Below are positions 17,703 to 28,863 of a DNA stretch of 64,000 nucleotides, in pieces. The notes under the pieces were generated by a model. That model worked only from the letters and a program-made list of their open reading frames with translations. It did no database searches and had not been told where the DNA came from. Each line of letters starts with the position of its first letter. The stretch's first letter is position 1. A program made the translations under genes and the position numbers. Origin of the DNA: Candidatus Obscuribacter sp. (GTDB taxonomy: Bacteria; Cyanobacteriota; Vampirovibrionia; Obscuribacterales; Obscuribacteraceae). The stretch covers positions 1-64,000 of the forward strand of contig JADYXQ010000185.1 of the NCBI GenBank assembly GCA_021772135.1, in the 5' to 3' direction.

Positions 17703-18181
17703 CAGCAAGCCTCCTCTAACGCTTTCTTCACCTGAACTCTATCCATAGAAGTGGCTTGATGGCCGGCACCTATGAGTTTGCCCATGATGATATTGACCAG
17801 TTCGATTTCACGATCTACCAACTGATCTACAAGTGCTTTTTTCTCTGTCGCCAACTCAGCGCGAGCAGCTGTAAGTCGCTCGCGGCCTTGAGTTTGCACC
17901 TTCCCTATTTCTTCATTGCGTACTTTTTGAGCAGCAGTGGCAGCGTCGTTGATAATCGTCTGAGCTTTGTTGCGCACCTCAACCAGACGCTTCTGGTAGT
18001 CGGCCAACACAACTTCAGCTTCAGAGCGAGAGACTTTTGACAAAGCCAAATCTTGTTCTACTTTGGCAGCCCGGGCCTCCAGCACTCTGGAGACCGGCTT
18101 CACAAAGACCAGATTCAAGGCCCAGATAAAGGCCAGGAAACTGATTAAAAGTACGATAACTGTTCCGTTTAGTTCGAGCAT
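17702..18181 (-). CDS. atpF': ATP synthase F0 subunit b'
   Basis: Second b-type stalk subunit, 159 residues. The membrane helix (about 6-26) is followed by FVKPVSRVLEARAAKVEQDL and a coiled coil. It is shorter than the neighbouring b and lies first, immediately after the c-subunit gene, as b' does in cyanobacterial operons. Assignment as b' rather than b rests on position and length. Its stop codon overlaps the next ATG by one base. It would form a b/b' heterodimer with the product of the adjacent gene. Confidence 0.9.
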   Translation of the reverse strand: MLELNGTVIVLLISFLAFIWALNLVFVKPVSRVLEARAAKVEQDLALSKVSRSEAEVVLADYQKRLVEVRNKAQTIINDAATAAQKVRNEEIGKVQTQGRERLTAARAELATEKKALVDQLVDREIELVNIIMGKLIGAGHQATSMDRVQVKKALEEAC

Positions 18182-18224
18182 TTTGTTGAATTACTCTCTG
18201 GTTTCCTACTAATAATTCTAATTT

Positions 18225-18515
18225 TTAGCCTTTACCAAGAGTGAAAAGTTGGAGCGAAACCAGAAAGGCAAACAGACCGAGAGCTTCCATCAAAGCGGCG
18301 AAAATAATACCGTTGATGAGCAATTTGCCTTGCATTTCAGGTTGACGAGCCATACCTTCCAGAGCTCTGGAAGCAGCGATACCGATACCGATACCAGGTA
18401 CGCCGACGCCGATTGCTCCTAAGCCTGCGCCCAGAAGTGCAGCCGATCTGATAAATGTCTGACTATCTACTCCGCCCGCGACAGTTCCAGCCTGGGCAAT
18501 CAGTTGGTGGTCCAC
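18225..18515 (-). CDS. atpE: ATP synthase F0 subunit c
   Basis: Rotor-ring proteolipid, 96 residues, two membrane helices joined by the RQP loop (Arg57-Gln-Pro). The ion-binding Glu77 is in FAALMEALGLFAF. The residue following this Glu is Ala, as in proton-type rings, rather than the Ser/Thr common in sodium-binding c subunits. I choose GTG at 18513-18515 because AAGGAG lies 7 nt upstream (18523-18528). A more distant ATG at 18554 would add 13 residues before the ribosome site. About 20 residues precede the first helix, a little longer than usual. A 280 nt leader separates it from atpB. Confidence 0.95.
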   Translation of the reverse strand: MDHQLIAQAGTVAGGVDSQTFIRSAALLGAGLGAIGVGVPGIGIGIAASRALEGMARQPEMQGKLLINGIIFAALMEALGLFAFLVSLQLFTLGKG

Positions 18516-18795
18516 AGAAAATCTCCTTAACTCGTATCGAAAAAATTTCGCCATCCATTTCGAATGGGCATTTCGCGTTTAAGCGCGCCCATTTCAAAAG
18601 GCGTACTGATTATAACAGTTGCAAGATGCCCTATTGATGGGCTTAAAAGCGCTTAAATATGAGTCAAAGCCGCATGCCGAGCCGCTCTTTGTCAGAGTGT
18701 TTGCCTCTGCCCGGAAAAAGCTTGCAATAAAAGTGAACAATTTCCTAACGATGTTAGTTACTAAATGCAGCTAAGACCTGACAACTAAGCCGGTT
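18516..18795 (-). promoter_or_regulatory. Long structured spacer between atpB and atpE
   Basis: 280 nt, by far the largest gap inside the atp operon. Just upstream of the atpE ribosome site are two inverted repeats: AATGGGC (18563-18569) with GCCCATT (18587-18593), enclosing a CGC/GCG pair, and GCCC (18628-18631) with GGGC (18639-18642). The arms share GCCCAT sequence, so alternative pairings are possible. This is a plausible translational enhancer, processing site or internal promoter that raises c-subunit output. The function is inference. Confidence 0.45.
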
Positions 18796-19557
18796 TTAGT
18801 GATGTTCAGCAACAGCAGCACCAATATAAATTGATGTCAGCAAGGTGAAAACGAAGGCTTGCACTAGAGCAATGAACACTTCAAAGGCCATTACCAGGGA
18901 AGGCAAAATTACAGGGCACATACCAAGAAATGCACTGCGCAACATTTCATCGGCGGTGATTACTAGCAAAAGTCTCAAAGCCAGTGTGGCAGGTCGAACT
19001 ACTAAGTCGAGCCATTCCAGAGGGGCAATCGGTTTCCACAAGAACATGCCCACATAGTGGTGGCCATGCACTTTTACACCAGATGCCAGGTAGGTGACGA
19101 TGGCCAGACCGGCTAAGCCGGCGGTGACGTTGAAGTCGGTAGTGGCGGCTGCCACTTCGAAGTGCTTGCCGTTAACGTGGGGCCACCAGGACATATGCTC
19201 AAGTACTTGATAAGGCAGAATACCAATCAAATTGCTGGCCAGAATGAACATAAACAGTCCACAAAGCAAAGGCATGTAAGGCTTATAGCGATGGTCGCCG
19301 ATTGAACCCTTGGCAATACCGAGAATAAAGGTGTACAGACCCTCCAGCACGCCCTGGCTCTTGCTTCCTGGACCTTCCACGGTCATGTTGCTGGTGATCG
19401 CCGAGCAACTGAGAAGAATCAGACCCATGGCTACCCAACTGAGAATAATGGTATCGGCATGGATATCGCCGACGGTACCAAGACCCAGTGGCAGTGTGAT
19501 GTTGGTAATGCTCGGATCCTGAACTAACTCTTTGAGGGGTAAACTTTCGCCTAGCAT
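18796..19557 (-). CDS. atpB: ATP synthase F0 subunit a
   Basis: Proton-channel subunit, 253 residues with five to six membrane helices. The essential stator Arg is in PATLALRLLLVITADEML. The usual RLFGN motif reads RLLLV here, so the Asn is replaced, but the Arg and the following ADE segment align with cyanobacterial a subunits. The C-terminal helix pair (VMAFEVFIALVQAFVFTLL, then SIYIGAAV) contains the conserved Gln-Ala. It sits between atpI and atpE. Confidence 0.94.
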   Translation of the reverse strand: MLGESLPLKELVQDPSITNITLPLGLGTVGDIHADTIILSWVAMGLILLSCSAITSNMTVEGPGSKSQGVLEGLYTFILGIAKGSIGDHRYKPYMPLLCGLFMFILASNLIGILPYQVLEHMSWWPHVNGKHFEVAAATTDFNVTAGLAGLAIVTYLASGVKVHGHHYVGMFLWKPIAPLEWLDLVVRPATLALRLLLVITADEMLRSAFLGMCPVILPSLVMAFEVFIALVQAFVFTLLTSIYIGAAVAEHH

Positions 19558-19657
19558 TCCACTGTTCCCGCTTGATTTGAATGGTTCTTATACACAAAAA
19601 ATTGCAGCGCAGCCGACAATTAGGGCTGAGCGAAGAAAATCATAGCAGATGGTGGCG

Positions 19658-19891
19658 TCAGGATTTTTTGTCCATATCGTTCGATCGTTTGAGGATATAA
19701 GCTATGCCCAGACCGAATCCTACAGAAATGCCGACGATCACTCCGTAGGGAGACCAGTGCAACTGGCCGTCCAGCCAGGCTCCAGCAAAATATCCAGCAA
19801 TTGACAAGACGACGATTGATGAACCAAGCTCTGAAGCCATCATGATTTGAGCGCCAAGGCTGGCCGAGGGCTTCTCTGCTTCGTTCTTCAT
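19658..19891 (-). CDS. atpI: AtpI/AtpZ-type ATP synthase accessory protein
   Basis: Small two-helix membrane protein at the head of the atp operon: LGAQIMMASELGSSIVVLSI, GYFAGAWLDG and YGVIVGISVGFGLGIAYIL match the AtpI/AtpZ family, implicated in c-ring assembly or ion supply. I place the start at the ATG ending at 19891 (77 residues), where the conserved part begins. A GTG at 19987 in the same frame would add 32 residues with no family character. Neither has a good ribosome site. Confidence 0.8.
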   Translation of the reverse strand: MKNEAEKPSASLGAQIMMASELGSSIVVLSIAGYFAGAWLDGQLHWSPYGVIVGISVGFGLGIAYILKRSNDMDKKS

Positions 19892-20098
19892 AATGTTTTC
19901 AACATAACTCGTTAAGAAGCCGCTACCAATTTGACCTGTCTCTAATGTAGCACTGCCTTTAACATTAAGCAGGTCTAGTCTGGGCACAGACTGACAGCGC
20001 CAAAAGCGGGCATAAGTGAAAATGAGGACTCATGCTAAGAGCAAATTCATGCTATGAGTATAAGACTTATCTAGGTAGATATTAGGAGTTATCAGTAG

Positions 20099-21971
<1,873 letters not shown>

Positions 21972-22002
21972 TTAACGACAGTATAGATATAATTTCAAAG
22001 AG

Positions 22003-23667
22003 ATGGAAGTTATTAGTCAATTAAGAAGCGCCAGTAGAAATAGGAATAGATATAGATTGAGCCTGCCGGCGGCAGTGCTTCTATCTGCGGGCCTCTGGCT
22101 CAGTCAATCTCTTCCTTGTGTTGAACATAGCGCTCTTGCCACAGAAACTAGCGAAAGTATCTATGCCAATAAAGTATTGAAAAGGCGCTTGCAGACAGAC
22201 CGCCGCATGGCCGTCAGTGAAGCTTCTGAAGGGGGAGCCGACGTCTACGCCAGCTTGCCCTTTGCCCATCTGTTGCAATTACATTTGATCTTAGGCCGCT
22301 ATCAAGCATTTGCACAAGAGGGCGGTGATCTAAAAGATCTGCCTGTAAAAGCAGGCGATAAATCTACCGCTGATATCGAAATGGAGGTCAGCGCCCTCAA
22401 GGGAGGAGCTGACCAGAAGCGGCTCGCTCACACCAGAATGAGCGCTGAACAAATGATTATAGGCTCAGCAGTCAACGATGTAAAAGTTTTGGATGAGTTC
22501 AGCGCACCGCCGGTGATGGAAGGCGAAGGAAGAATTTTACGCAAAAACAAAAGCTCTGATGCTGCCTCTATCGAAGCATTCGACCTGGCACGCAGCGGCC
22601 GCATGGCCCAGGCCTTGCGCGTCTTGAGCACAGCGCTAGCGGGTGGTAAAGAAACGGGCAGCGCCCAAATTCGCCTCAGTAATAACAATATTTGTTTGCT
22701 GGCATTGAATGACGATATCAGTGGTGCACGGGCGGCATTGAAAAAAGCATTATCAGAAAATCCACAACTGGCCGACGGAGAAAAATATCCCATCACCGTT
22801 CTCAATCAAGTAGCTCTTCACCTGGCTGCTAAAGACAGTGCCGCCGCTTTAGCAAACCTCGAAACCCTTAAGGACCGGCCACTTTCTGGACGCCTGGGCC
22901 TGTGCTATTGGTTAGGCCGGGTCAAAGCCTATCAAATCAATGGCCAGGCAAAAGAGGCGCAAGATACCCTCGATCAGATGATCAAACGCTATCCAAATAA
23001 TATCCTGGCACTCACCACCGCTGGTGACCTGGCAATGGAAGCAGGCAATTATAAATTGGCGGCAGACTACTTTACGCCGGCCGCCAGCATCAATAAAACC
23101 GACCCGGCGGCATTAATAAAACTGGCTCAGTGCCAGGCTAAAATGGGTGATCTGGACAGCGCCATCAACACTGCCACCACTGCTGTGAATAACTGTCCAA
23201 ACAATGCTCAAGCCCACATTGCCCTGGGCAAATTGCACATGGACAATAAAGAATTTCTCGGGGCCAGGCTGCAATTTGAACGCGCTCTGGAATTAAAGCC
23301 GGAATTCGCCATTAAAAGAACAGCCTTCACACCACTGATTAAAGTGCTCGACATTATGAATGAAGACAAAGAGCTTTTGCGCAACCTGGCTCTCTGGGCT
23401 AAAGAGAACCCGCAAGAGCCTGTTTGCCATTACAATTTTGCCTTTGTGCTGGCGCAAAAAAATCAAATTGCCCAGGCAATTATCGAATATGAAAAAGCCA
23501 TTGCTTTAACTCCAGGCTTTACTAAAGCACGCTATAACCTGGCCCTGCTCTATCATCAAAACAAGCAAACTGAAGAGGCTAAAGCCCAGCTGCGCAAGCT
23601 TCTTCTCAGCACAAAAGTGCAGGCCGAAAAAGAACAAGCGGAAAAATTACTGCGCAGCTTTAATTGA
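22003..23667 (+). CDS. Exported TPR-repeat protein
   Basis: 554 residues. The start is very basic (RNRNRYR), then a hydrophobic signal segment at about 20-36 and a likely signal peptidase site after ALA46. TPR pairs occupy about 180-540, for example MAQALRVLSTALAGG, YKLAADYFTPAASINK and AQAHIALGKLHMDNKEFLGARLQF-type repeats, ending with FTKARYNLALLYHQNKQTEEAK. No catalytic motif was seen. It is transcribed divergently from tgt. Probably an envelope scaffold protein; the partner is unknown. Confidence 0.82.
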   Translation: MEVISQLRSASRNRNRYRLSLPAAVLLSAGLWLSQSLPCVEHSALATETSESIYANKVLKRRLQTDRRMAVSEASEGGADVYASLPFAHLLQLHLILGRYQAFAQEGGDLKDLPVKAGDKSTADIEMEVSALKGGADQKRLAHTRMSAEQMIIGSAVNDVKVLDEFSAPPVMEGEGRILRKNKSSDAASIEAFDLARSGRMAQALRVLSTALAGGKETGSAQIRLSNNNICLLALNDDISGARAALKKALSENPQLADGEKYPITVLNQVALHLAAKDSAAALANLETLKDRPLSGRLGLCYWLGRVKAYQINGQAKEAQDTLDQMIKRYPNNILALTTAGDLAMEAGNYKLAADYFTPAASINKTDPAALIKLAQCQAKMGDLDSAINTATTAVNNCPNNAQAHIALGKLHMDNKEFLGARLQFERALELKPEFAIKRTAFTPLIKVLDIMNEDKELLRNLALWAKENPQEPVCHYNFAFVLAQKNQIAQAIIEYEKAIALTPGFTKARYNLALLYHQNKQTEEAKAQLRKLLLSTKVQAEKEQAEKLLRSFN

Positions 23668-23689
23668 CATATATAAGGATAAGCCGCTG

Positions 23690-24904
23690 CTATTGCTTCC
23701 AGCCCAGTAAATTGAGGGTGGAAACGAAGTCACCGCGCCGCCAGAGCCAGACGTGAAAGGCAAAAATCAATTGCTCAGGAGTGAGTACTGATTTGACAAT
23801 CAGGTCATATCCTTTTTTTATGGTGTCAATTTTCACTTGATCGACAAACCCGCGATTGAGTAAAAAAGCCTCGACTTGATCGGGCTCTCTTTTTTCCACC
23901 AGACGAACCTGTTCAAGGTCGGAGCGTCTGACAATTCCTATCAGTTCAATCATGTCTACCAGACTGAGATTACCTCTGCCATTATCTTCAGTTCTGACAA
24001 ATGGCCGCACCATCACTGGTTTCATGGACGACAGCTCACCGACTGAAAACTCGAGCGGACGGCCGGTTTTAGCGCACTGCGAGAGCATCTGTGCTGCACG
24101 AAGAGGTTCAATAGTGTTTTCAACTATATATTTTTGCGCCCGCAATGCTGACGAAACAATCAACTCACTGATAATTCCCTCATCTACCAGAACCTGGCCC
24201 AGGGGCTTAGCTTCGGCCATGCTTTTTTCAACGCAGGAAAGTAAATCAAGTTCTGATATCAGCTCAGAGAGAACTAGAAGTTCACCCAGGCGGACGGAAT
24301 TTTCTTCGCGATAGCGCTTCAAGCCACCGAATTCTAAAATTTCTTCTATGTTTTCATTGTGCAAATGAGAGAGCTTCAAAGCTCCTACAGCCTGGTCGTA
24401 GCCGATTTTGCGCTCGTTGACAAGAAGCTGAGCTGTGAGCCCGGCATAGGCAACAATTTCGTTGAGAGACTTTTGCAGTACCAGCACCCGCACAATGGGA
24501 AGCCCCGAAAGTATGCTCACTTCCAGCCCTTGCGAAAGCTTATAAGGTGAGATGGCGCCCGCATCGACAAACATTTTGCCCAGATTGCGGCTGAAGTTTA
24601 TATGATCAATTTCGCAACCGAGGGCAAAAAGATTGTCGACAAAACTGCCACCATTGTCGCGAATCAGCTTCAGAACCTCGCCGGCTCTCTCCTGACTGAT
24701 TAGCCGTTCGCGAATTAAATTTTGCGCCTGCAGTGTGCCGTTCAGTTCGCCCTCGCTGACCAGGCCAGAGTCTACAAGAACCTTGCCGAGTGGGCTTTTT
24801 CGGCTCCGAGACATGGTCAGGGCGCCGTCAATGCTCTCGGCGGTTACAAGGCCAGCTCCGACAAGCAAATCGCCGATTTGGCTGGAAATATACGATTGCG
24901 ACAC
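23690..24904 (-). CDS. MshEN-repeat protein without ATPase domain
   Basis: 404 residues, entirely helical repeats of the type found at the N-terminus of type II secretion/type IV pilus ATPases (MshEN, T2SSE_N). Several units carry the pattern G-(x)-LLV-(x)2-G-(x)-(V/I)-(T/S), e.g. IGDLLVGAGLVTAESIDGAL, LGKVLVDSGLVSEGELNG, LGELLVLSELISELDL and LGQVLVDEGIISELIV. There is no Walker motif, so it is not an assembly ATPase. MshEN domains can bind cyclic-di-GMP, so a c-di-GMP or other ligand-sensing adaptor is a reasonable guess. Single gene, convergent with the TPR gene. Confidence 0.72.
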   Translation of the reverse strand: MSQSYISSQIGDLLVGAGLVTAESIDGALTMSRSRKSPLGKVLVDSGLVSEGELNGTLQAQNLIRERLISQERAGEVLKLIRDNGGSFVDNLFALGCEIDHINFSRNLGKMFVDAGAISPYKLSQGLEVSILSGLPIVRVLVLQKSLNEIVAYAGLTAQLLVNERKIGYDQAVGALKLSHLHNENIEEILEFGGLKRYREENSVRLGELLVLSELISELDLLSCVEKSMAEAKPLGQVLVDEGIISELIVSSALRAQKYIVENTIEPLRAAQMLSQCAKTGRPLEFSVGELSSMKPVMVRPFVRTEDNGRGNLSLVDMIELIGIVRRSDLEQVRLVEKREPDQVEAFLLNRGFVDQVKIDTIKKGYDLIVKSVLTPEQLIFAFHVWLWRRGDFVSTLNLLGWKQ

Positions 24905-25250
24905 TGGCTAGGCTTCCTTAACAAGCAAATATTGATAATAGCTAAGAAGTATATCTTCTTGACCATACTCTTTCTAGAGTAAAAAATTGCCCTGCCGCCC
25001 AAAAGAACAATTTTAGCTATGTTGTATATAGACCTCACCGCCTGTGGTGCGAATATTTTGCTATCATGCCCAAACAGGCATGGCCAGGGGTATTGCTAAA
25101 TGGAACCATCTGCATATTCGTCGTGCGCAGACTTGAACATCTAGCGGGAAAATTCAATGCAACTTTGAGCTAAAAGGTGACAGGACGGCAATTTCGGGCT
25201 AATATTAACTCTAGACTAAAATTGTTATGCGATTTGCCATAAGCTTTTGC
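24905..25250. other. Intergenic region upstream of smc
   Basis: About 350 bp, AT-rich, between the divergent MshEN-repeat gene and smc. Apart from the smc promoter at its right end, I see no gene, repeat or RNA-like structure. Confidence 0.5.
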
Positions 25251-25279
25251 TTGACACTAAATACAGTGTGTAGTCTAAT
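25251..25279 (+). promoter_or_regulatory. Sigma-70-type promoter of smc
   Basis: TTGACA at 25251-25256 (perfect -35), exactly 17 bp spacer, TCTAAT at 25274-25279 (5 of 6 matches to TATAAT). Transcription would begin near 25286. It is the best promoter match recognised in the window. It makes the GTG at 25291 almost leaderless and favours the TTG at 25327 as the smc start. Confidence 0.75.
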
Positions 25280-25326
25280 TCGGACGTAAGGTGCCCTCTC
25301 TAGCATCATCCAGGCGGGAAGCTCTT

Positions 25327-28300
25327 TTGCGAATCAAAGAAATCGAACTTGATAACTTCAAGTCTTTCGGGAAGCAGACACTAGTCCCTCTATTAGATGG
25401 ATTCACCACAATTTCAGGGCCCAATGGCTCAGGCAAGTCAAACATCGTCGACAGCCTGCTCTTTGCTCTCGGTTTATCTTCCACCCGCACCATGCGTGCC
25501 GAAAGGTTGCCTGATTTACTCAATAATTTGAGCGGCAAAACTGAAGCAAAAGTAAGAGTGCGCTTCGTCCACGATGACGGCGAAGAGCTCGAAGTCACCC
25601 GTCGTATTCGTGTTAAAGATACAGGCTATACTTCAACTTATATCCTCAATGGTCGAGTTGCTACTCTTACTGAAGTACACGAAGAGCTGACTAAATATAA
25701 CGTCAGCCCCACAGGCTATAACGTCATTATGCAAGGCGACGTTACCGGAATCGTCACCATGAGCGCCACCGAGCGCCGCAAAATCATCGACGAACTGGCC
25801 GGTGTGGCCGAGTTCGACCGCCGCATCGATCAAGCTCAAAACGAGCTCGAGTCTGTGGGCGAAAAAATTGAACAACAAAAAATCATTCTTACTGAGATTC
25901 TCTCGCGCATGGAGACTCTCAAAACCGACCGCGACCAGGCTCTTAAATATTTAGAACTGAAGACTCAAAAAGAAACTGTAGAGCGCGATCTGGTCTTTGT
26001 GCGTTCCACGGAACTGGAAACTAGATGCGCCCTTGAACTGGCTGAAATCGCCAAGCTGAATAAAAAAGAAGAAGAACTTGTTGAAAGACTGGAGCAAACT
26101 GAAATCAATTTGCTCGGCCTGCGCACCGAAATGGGTCGCATCGATCAAGAAATTCGCGAAAAAGGCGGCAACGAGCAGCTACTTCTGCGTCAGGAGCTTG
26201 AAACTAAACGAGGCGAACTGACTCGTGAAGAGAACAAACTCTCTAACTTAAATGGCGTTATCGGCGAGAAAACCAAACAATCAAAACAAATTGGTGGCCA
26301 AATAAAAGCCATCGATAAACACCTATCTGACATTTCCAAACAGAAAAAACAGCATCAGTCTGATCAGCAAGTGGTTCGCGTCGGCCTAATGGAGCGCCAG
26401 GGTGCCTTCAGTGCCGTCATGGCCGAAATTGAAGTGCTGCGCCAGGAAAAAGACAAGTCTTCCGACAAAATTTCAAATCTGCACGGCGATTTGCAAAAAC
26501 TTAGAGACGACCGACATGCGCACGAAGTAAAGAAAACCGAATTGCGCACCAGGCGCGAGTCGCTCGAGCGCGAGCTGGAATCGCTGCGCACTAAGGCTAC
26601 TGAGCAAATTACCAAGTCTGCTCAGGTCAAAGGTTTATTGAGCAAACAAGAACGTGATTTTCAAGATCAGCAAGCTCTTGTGGCCGGCATTGAAAGATCG
26701 CTCACTCAATACGAAGGCGAACTGGAAGGCACAAGAGAAGAAATCGAATCGAAGCGTCACGCTCAAGACACCGTCAACCGCCGCTTAATTGAGCTTGAGA
26801 CCACTAGAGAAGTGGCCGGTGAGTCAGGTTATGGCCGGGCCGTAGAAGCGATTTTAGCGGCGGGTATTGCCGGAGTGCACGGCACCATCGGTCAACTGGG
26901 CACTGTTGACGATCAATACACTACTGCCCTGGAAACAGCTATCGGCCCACGTCTTGGCCACATTGTCGTTGACGACGATCAAGTCGCCCAGGACTGCATT
27001 CAATATTTGAAGTCTAATCAGGCCGGCCGCGCTACATTTGTGCCTTTGAATAAAATTCAAACTAATCCCCCTGGCCTGTTGCCTCAACGCCCGGGTGTGA
27101 TTGATTTTGCTTATAACCTGATTGATTTCAATCCTAAATTTGTCAAAGCCTTCCAGTATGCCTGCGGCCAGACAATCATCGTCGACACCATGGACAATGC
27201 GCGCAGGTTAATAAACCAGGCTCGTATGGTCACTCTTGGTGGAGAACTATTCGATAAATCAGGCAGTATTTCAGGCGGTAACGACAGCAAATCTAAATTG
27301 CATTTCGGCAACCGCGGCGAAACCGATCTGGCAGTTTTGAAGCAAACAGCTAAGAGTCTCAGTGACCAGGTCAAATGGCTGAAAGATTCCCTTAAAGAGC
27401 TTGAAATAGCCTTGAATGAAGAGCGCGGCAAACTTGCCAGCGCCCGTCAGGTGCTGGCCCAAAAATCAGCTGAACTCGATAACAACCGCAAAGCTGTTAA
27501 AGATATGGAGCAGGATGTCGAAAGCATCAAACCGCAATTGCGCAGCAAAGGCGATGAGATCGATGTCATCGACGCGGAAGCACTGCAAGTAGAAGCGCAA
27601 GCCAAGCTGCTCACAGCCGATATCACCAAGCTTGAAGATTCACTGGAAGGCGCGCGTGATAAAGGCAAAAAGACTCATCTGGAAAACCTGATTCACGAAT
27701 CAGAAGAGCTGAGAGCCGCGCAAATTGCTGTGGAAACCGAGTTTAAAGAACTGCAGCGCATGATTGACATGGCCGAAACTGAAGAACGCGTTGAAATCAA
27801 TAACCGCGAAAATCTCACCGGCCAGGCTAATGAACTTGGTGCCGAACTAGATGACCTGGAAGCCCAGCGCCCCAGCCACGAAGCTTTGATTACCGGATTG
27901 CGTATGGCTATCGGTGAAATGGAGAAGAAAGTCTCCGCAATTTCTGATGAACTGGAATCAATGCGCAAAGCGAAAGAAGACATTCACGAGAAAGTCACGG
28001 CTTCTGAAATTGAGCGCACCAAAATTGACCAGGAGCTGATCAGGGTCAAAGAGCACAGAAACGAGCGCAAGATGGCGCACTACGAAGTTGAACAGCAACT
28101 GGTAGCCGTCAAAGAGCAAATCAGCGCTATTCTGGCTGAAAACCCTGATTATCAACCACCGAATGCCGGTACCGTTGAGCAACTGAAACAACAAGTTGAA
28201 AGACTGGAACGCCGCATGCGCGCCCTTGAGCCTGTGAACATGAAAGCTCTGGAAGATTACAATCAAACAGAAGAACGGCAGCGTGAACTGGCCGAAAATC

Positions 28301-28857
28301 TGGAAACTTTGCAAGCTGAAAGAGAACAGATCGATCACCGCATTTTAGGTTACGGCCAACTTAAAAAAGAAAACTTCATGGAAGCTTTCACCGCCATCAA
28401 CGCCAACTTCCAGGATATTTTCGCCGAACTCTCACACGGCACAGGCAAACTGGAGCTGGAGAATCCTGAAAGTCCATTTGAAGGTGGTCTGATTATCAGA
28501 GCGCAACCACGCGATAAGAAAATGCAGCGCATCGAGGCTCTCTCTGGTGGTGAGAAGTCACTGACGGCTCTATCGTTCGTATTTGCTTTCCAGCGTTTCG
28601 CTCCGGCTCCGTTCTATGCCTTTGACGAAGTCGATATGATGCTTGATGGTGCCAACGCTGAGCGCCTGGCCCGCATGGTTAAGAGCCAGTCGGCCAGTGC
28701 CCAGTTTGTCGTCGTCAGCTTGCGTCGTCCGATGATTGAAAATGCCGATCACGCTGTGGGTGTATCACTCAGAGCGGACGGATTCTCGCGAGTTGTCGGC
28801 ATCAAGGAAGTACATATCCCTGATGAGCAACTGCTTCCAGTGGCAGCCGGGGCTTAA
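25327..28857 (+). CDS. smc: Chromosome segregation protein SMC
   Basis: Condensin ATPase, about 1176 residues, normal length. The Walker A motif GPNGSGKS and following NIVDSLLFALG lie near residues 31-46. Two long coiled coils flank a hinge at about 500-660 (YGRAVEAILAAGIAGVHGTIGQLG and a SGSISGG motif). The C-terminal head has the LSGGEKSLTALS signature and Walker B FYAFDEVDMMLD. I choose TTG at 25327, giving an N-terminus aligned with family starts (MRIKEIELDNFKSFG) and a GGGAAG site 5 nt upstream. GTG at 25291 is the longer alternative. First gene of smc-scpA-scpB-ispD. Confidence 0.95.
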   Translation: MRIKEIELDNFKSFGKQTLVPLLDGFTTISGPNGSGKSNIVDSLLFALGLSSTRTMRAERLPDLLNNLSGKTEAKVRVRFVHDDGEELEVTRRIRVKDTGYTSTYILNGRVATLTEVHEELTKYNVSPTGYNVIMQGDVTGIVTMSATERRKIIDELAGVAEFDRRIDQAQNELESVGEKIEQQKIILTEILSRMETLKTDRDQALKYLELKTQKETVERDLVFVRSTELETRCALELAEIAKLNKKEEELVERLEQTEINLLGLRTEMGRIDQEIREKGGNEQLLLRQELETKRGELTREENKLSNLNGVIGEKTKQSKQIGGQIKAIDKHLSDISKQKKQHQSDQQVVRVGLMERQGAFSAVMAEIEVLRQEKDKSSDKISNLHGDLQKLRDDRHAHEVKKTELRTRRESLERELESLRTKATEQITKSAQVKGLLSKQERDFQDQQALVAGIERSLTQYEGELEGTREEIESKRHAQDTVNRRLIELETTREVAGESGYGRAVEAILAAGIAGVHGTIGQLGTVDDQYTTALETAIGPRLGHIVVDDDQVAQDCIQYLKSNQAGRATFVPLNKIQTNPPGLLPQRPGVIDFAYNLIDFNPKFVKAFQYACGQTIIVDTMDNARRLINQARMVTLGGELFDKSGSISGGNDSKSKLHFGNRGETDLAVLKQTAKSLSDQVKWLKDSLKELEIALNEERGKLASARQVLAQKSAELDNNRKAVKDMEQDVESIKPQLRSKGDEIDVIDAEALQVEAQAKLLTADITKLEDSLEGARDKGKKTHLENLIHESEELRAAQIAVETEFKELQRMIDMAETEERVEINNRENLTGQANELGAELDDLEAQRPSHEALITGLRMAIGEMEKKVSAISDELESMRKAKEDIHEKVTASEIERTKIDQELIRVKEHRNERKMAHYEVEQQLVAVKEQISAILAENPDYQPPNAGTVEQLKQQVERLERRMRALEPVNMKALEDYNQTEERQRELAENLETLQAEREQIDHRILGYGQLKKENFMEAFTAINANFQDIFAELSHGTGKLELENPESPFEGGLIIRAQPRDKKMQRIEALSGGEKSLTALSFVFAFQRFAPAPFYAFDEVDMMLDGANAERLARMVKSQSASAQFVVVSLRRPMIENADHAVGVSLRADGFSRVVGIKEVHIPDEQLLPVAAGA

Positions 28858-28863
28858 TCAATA

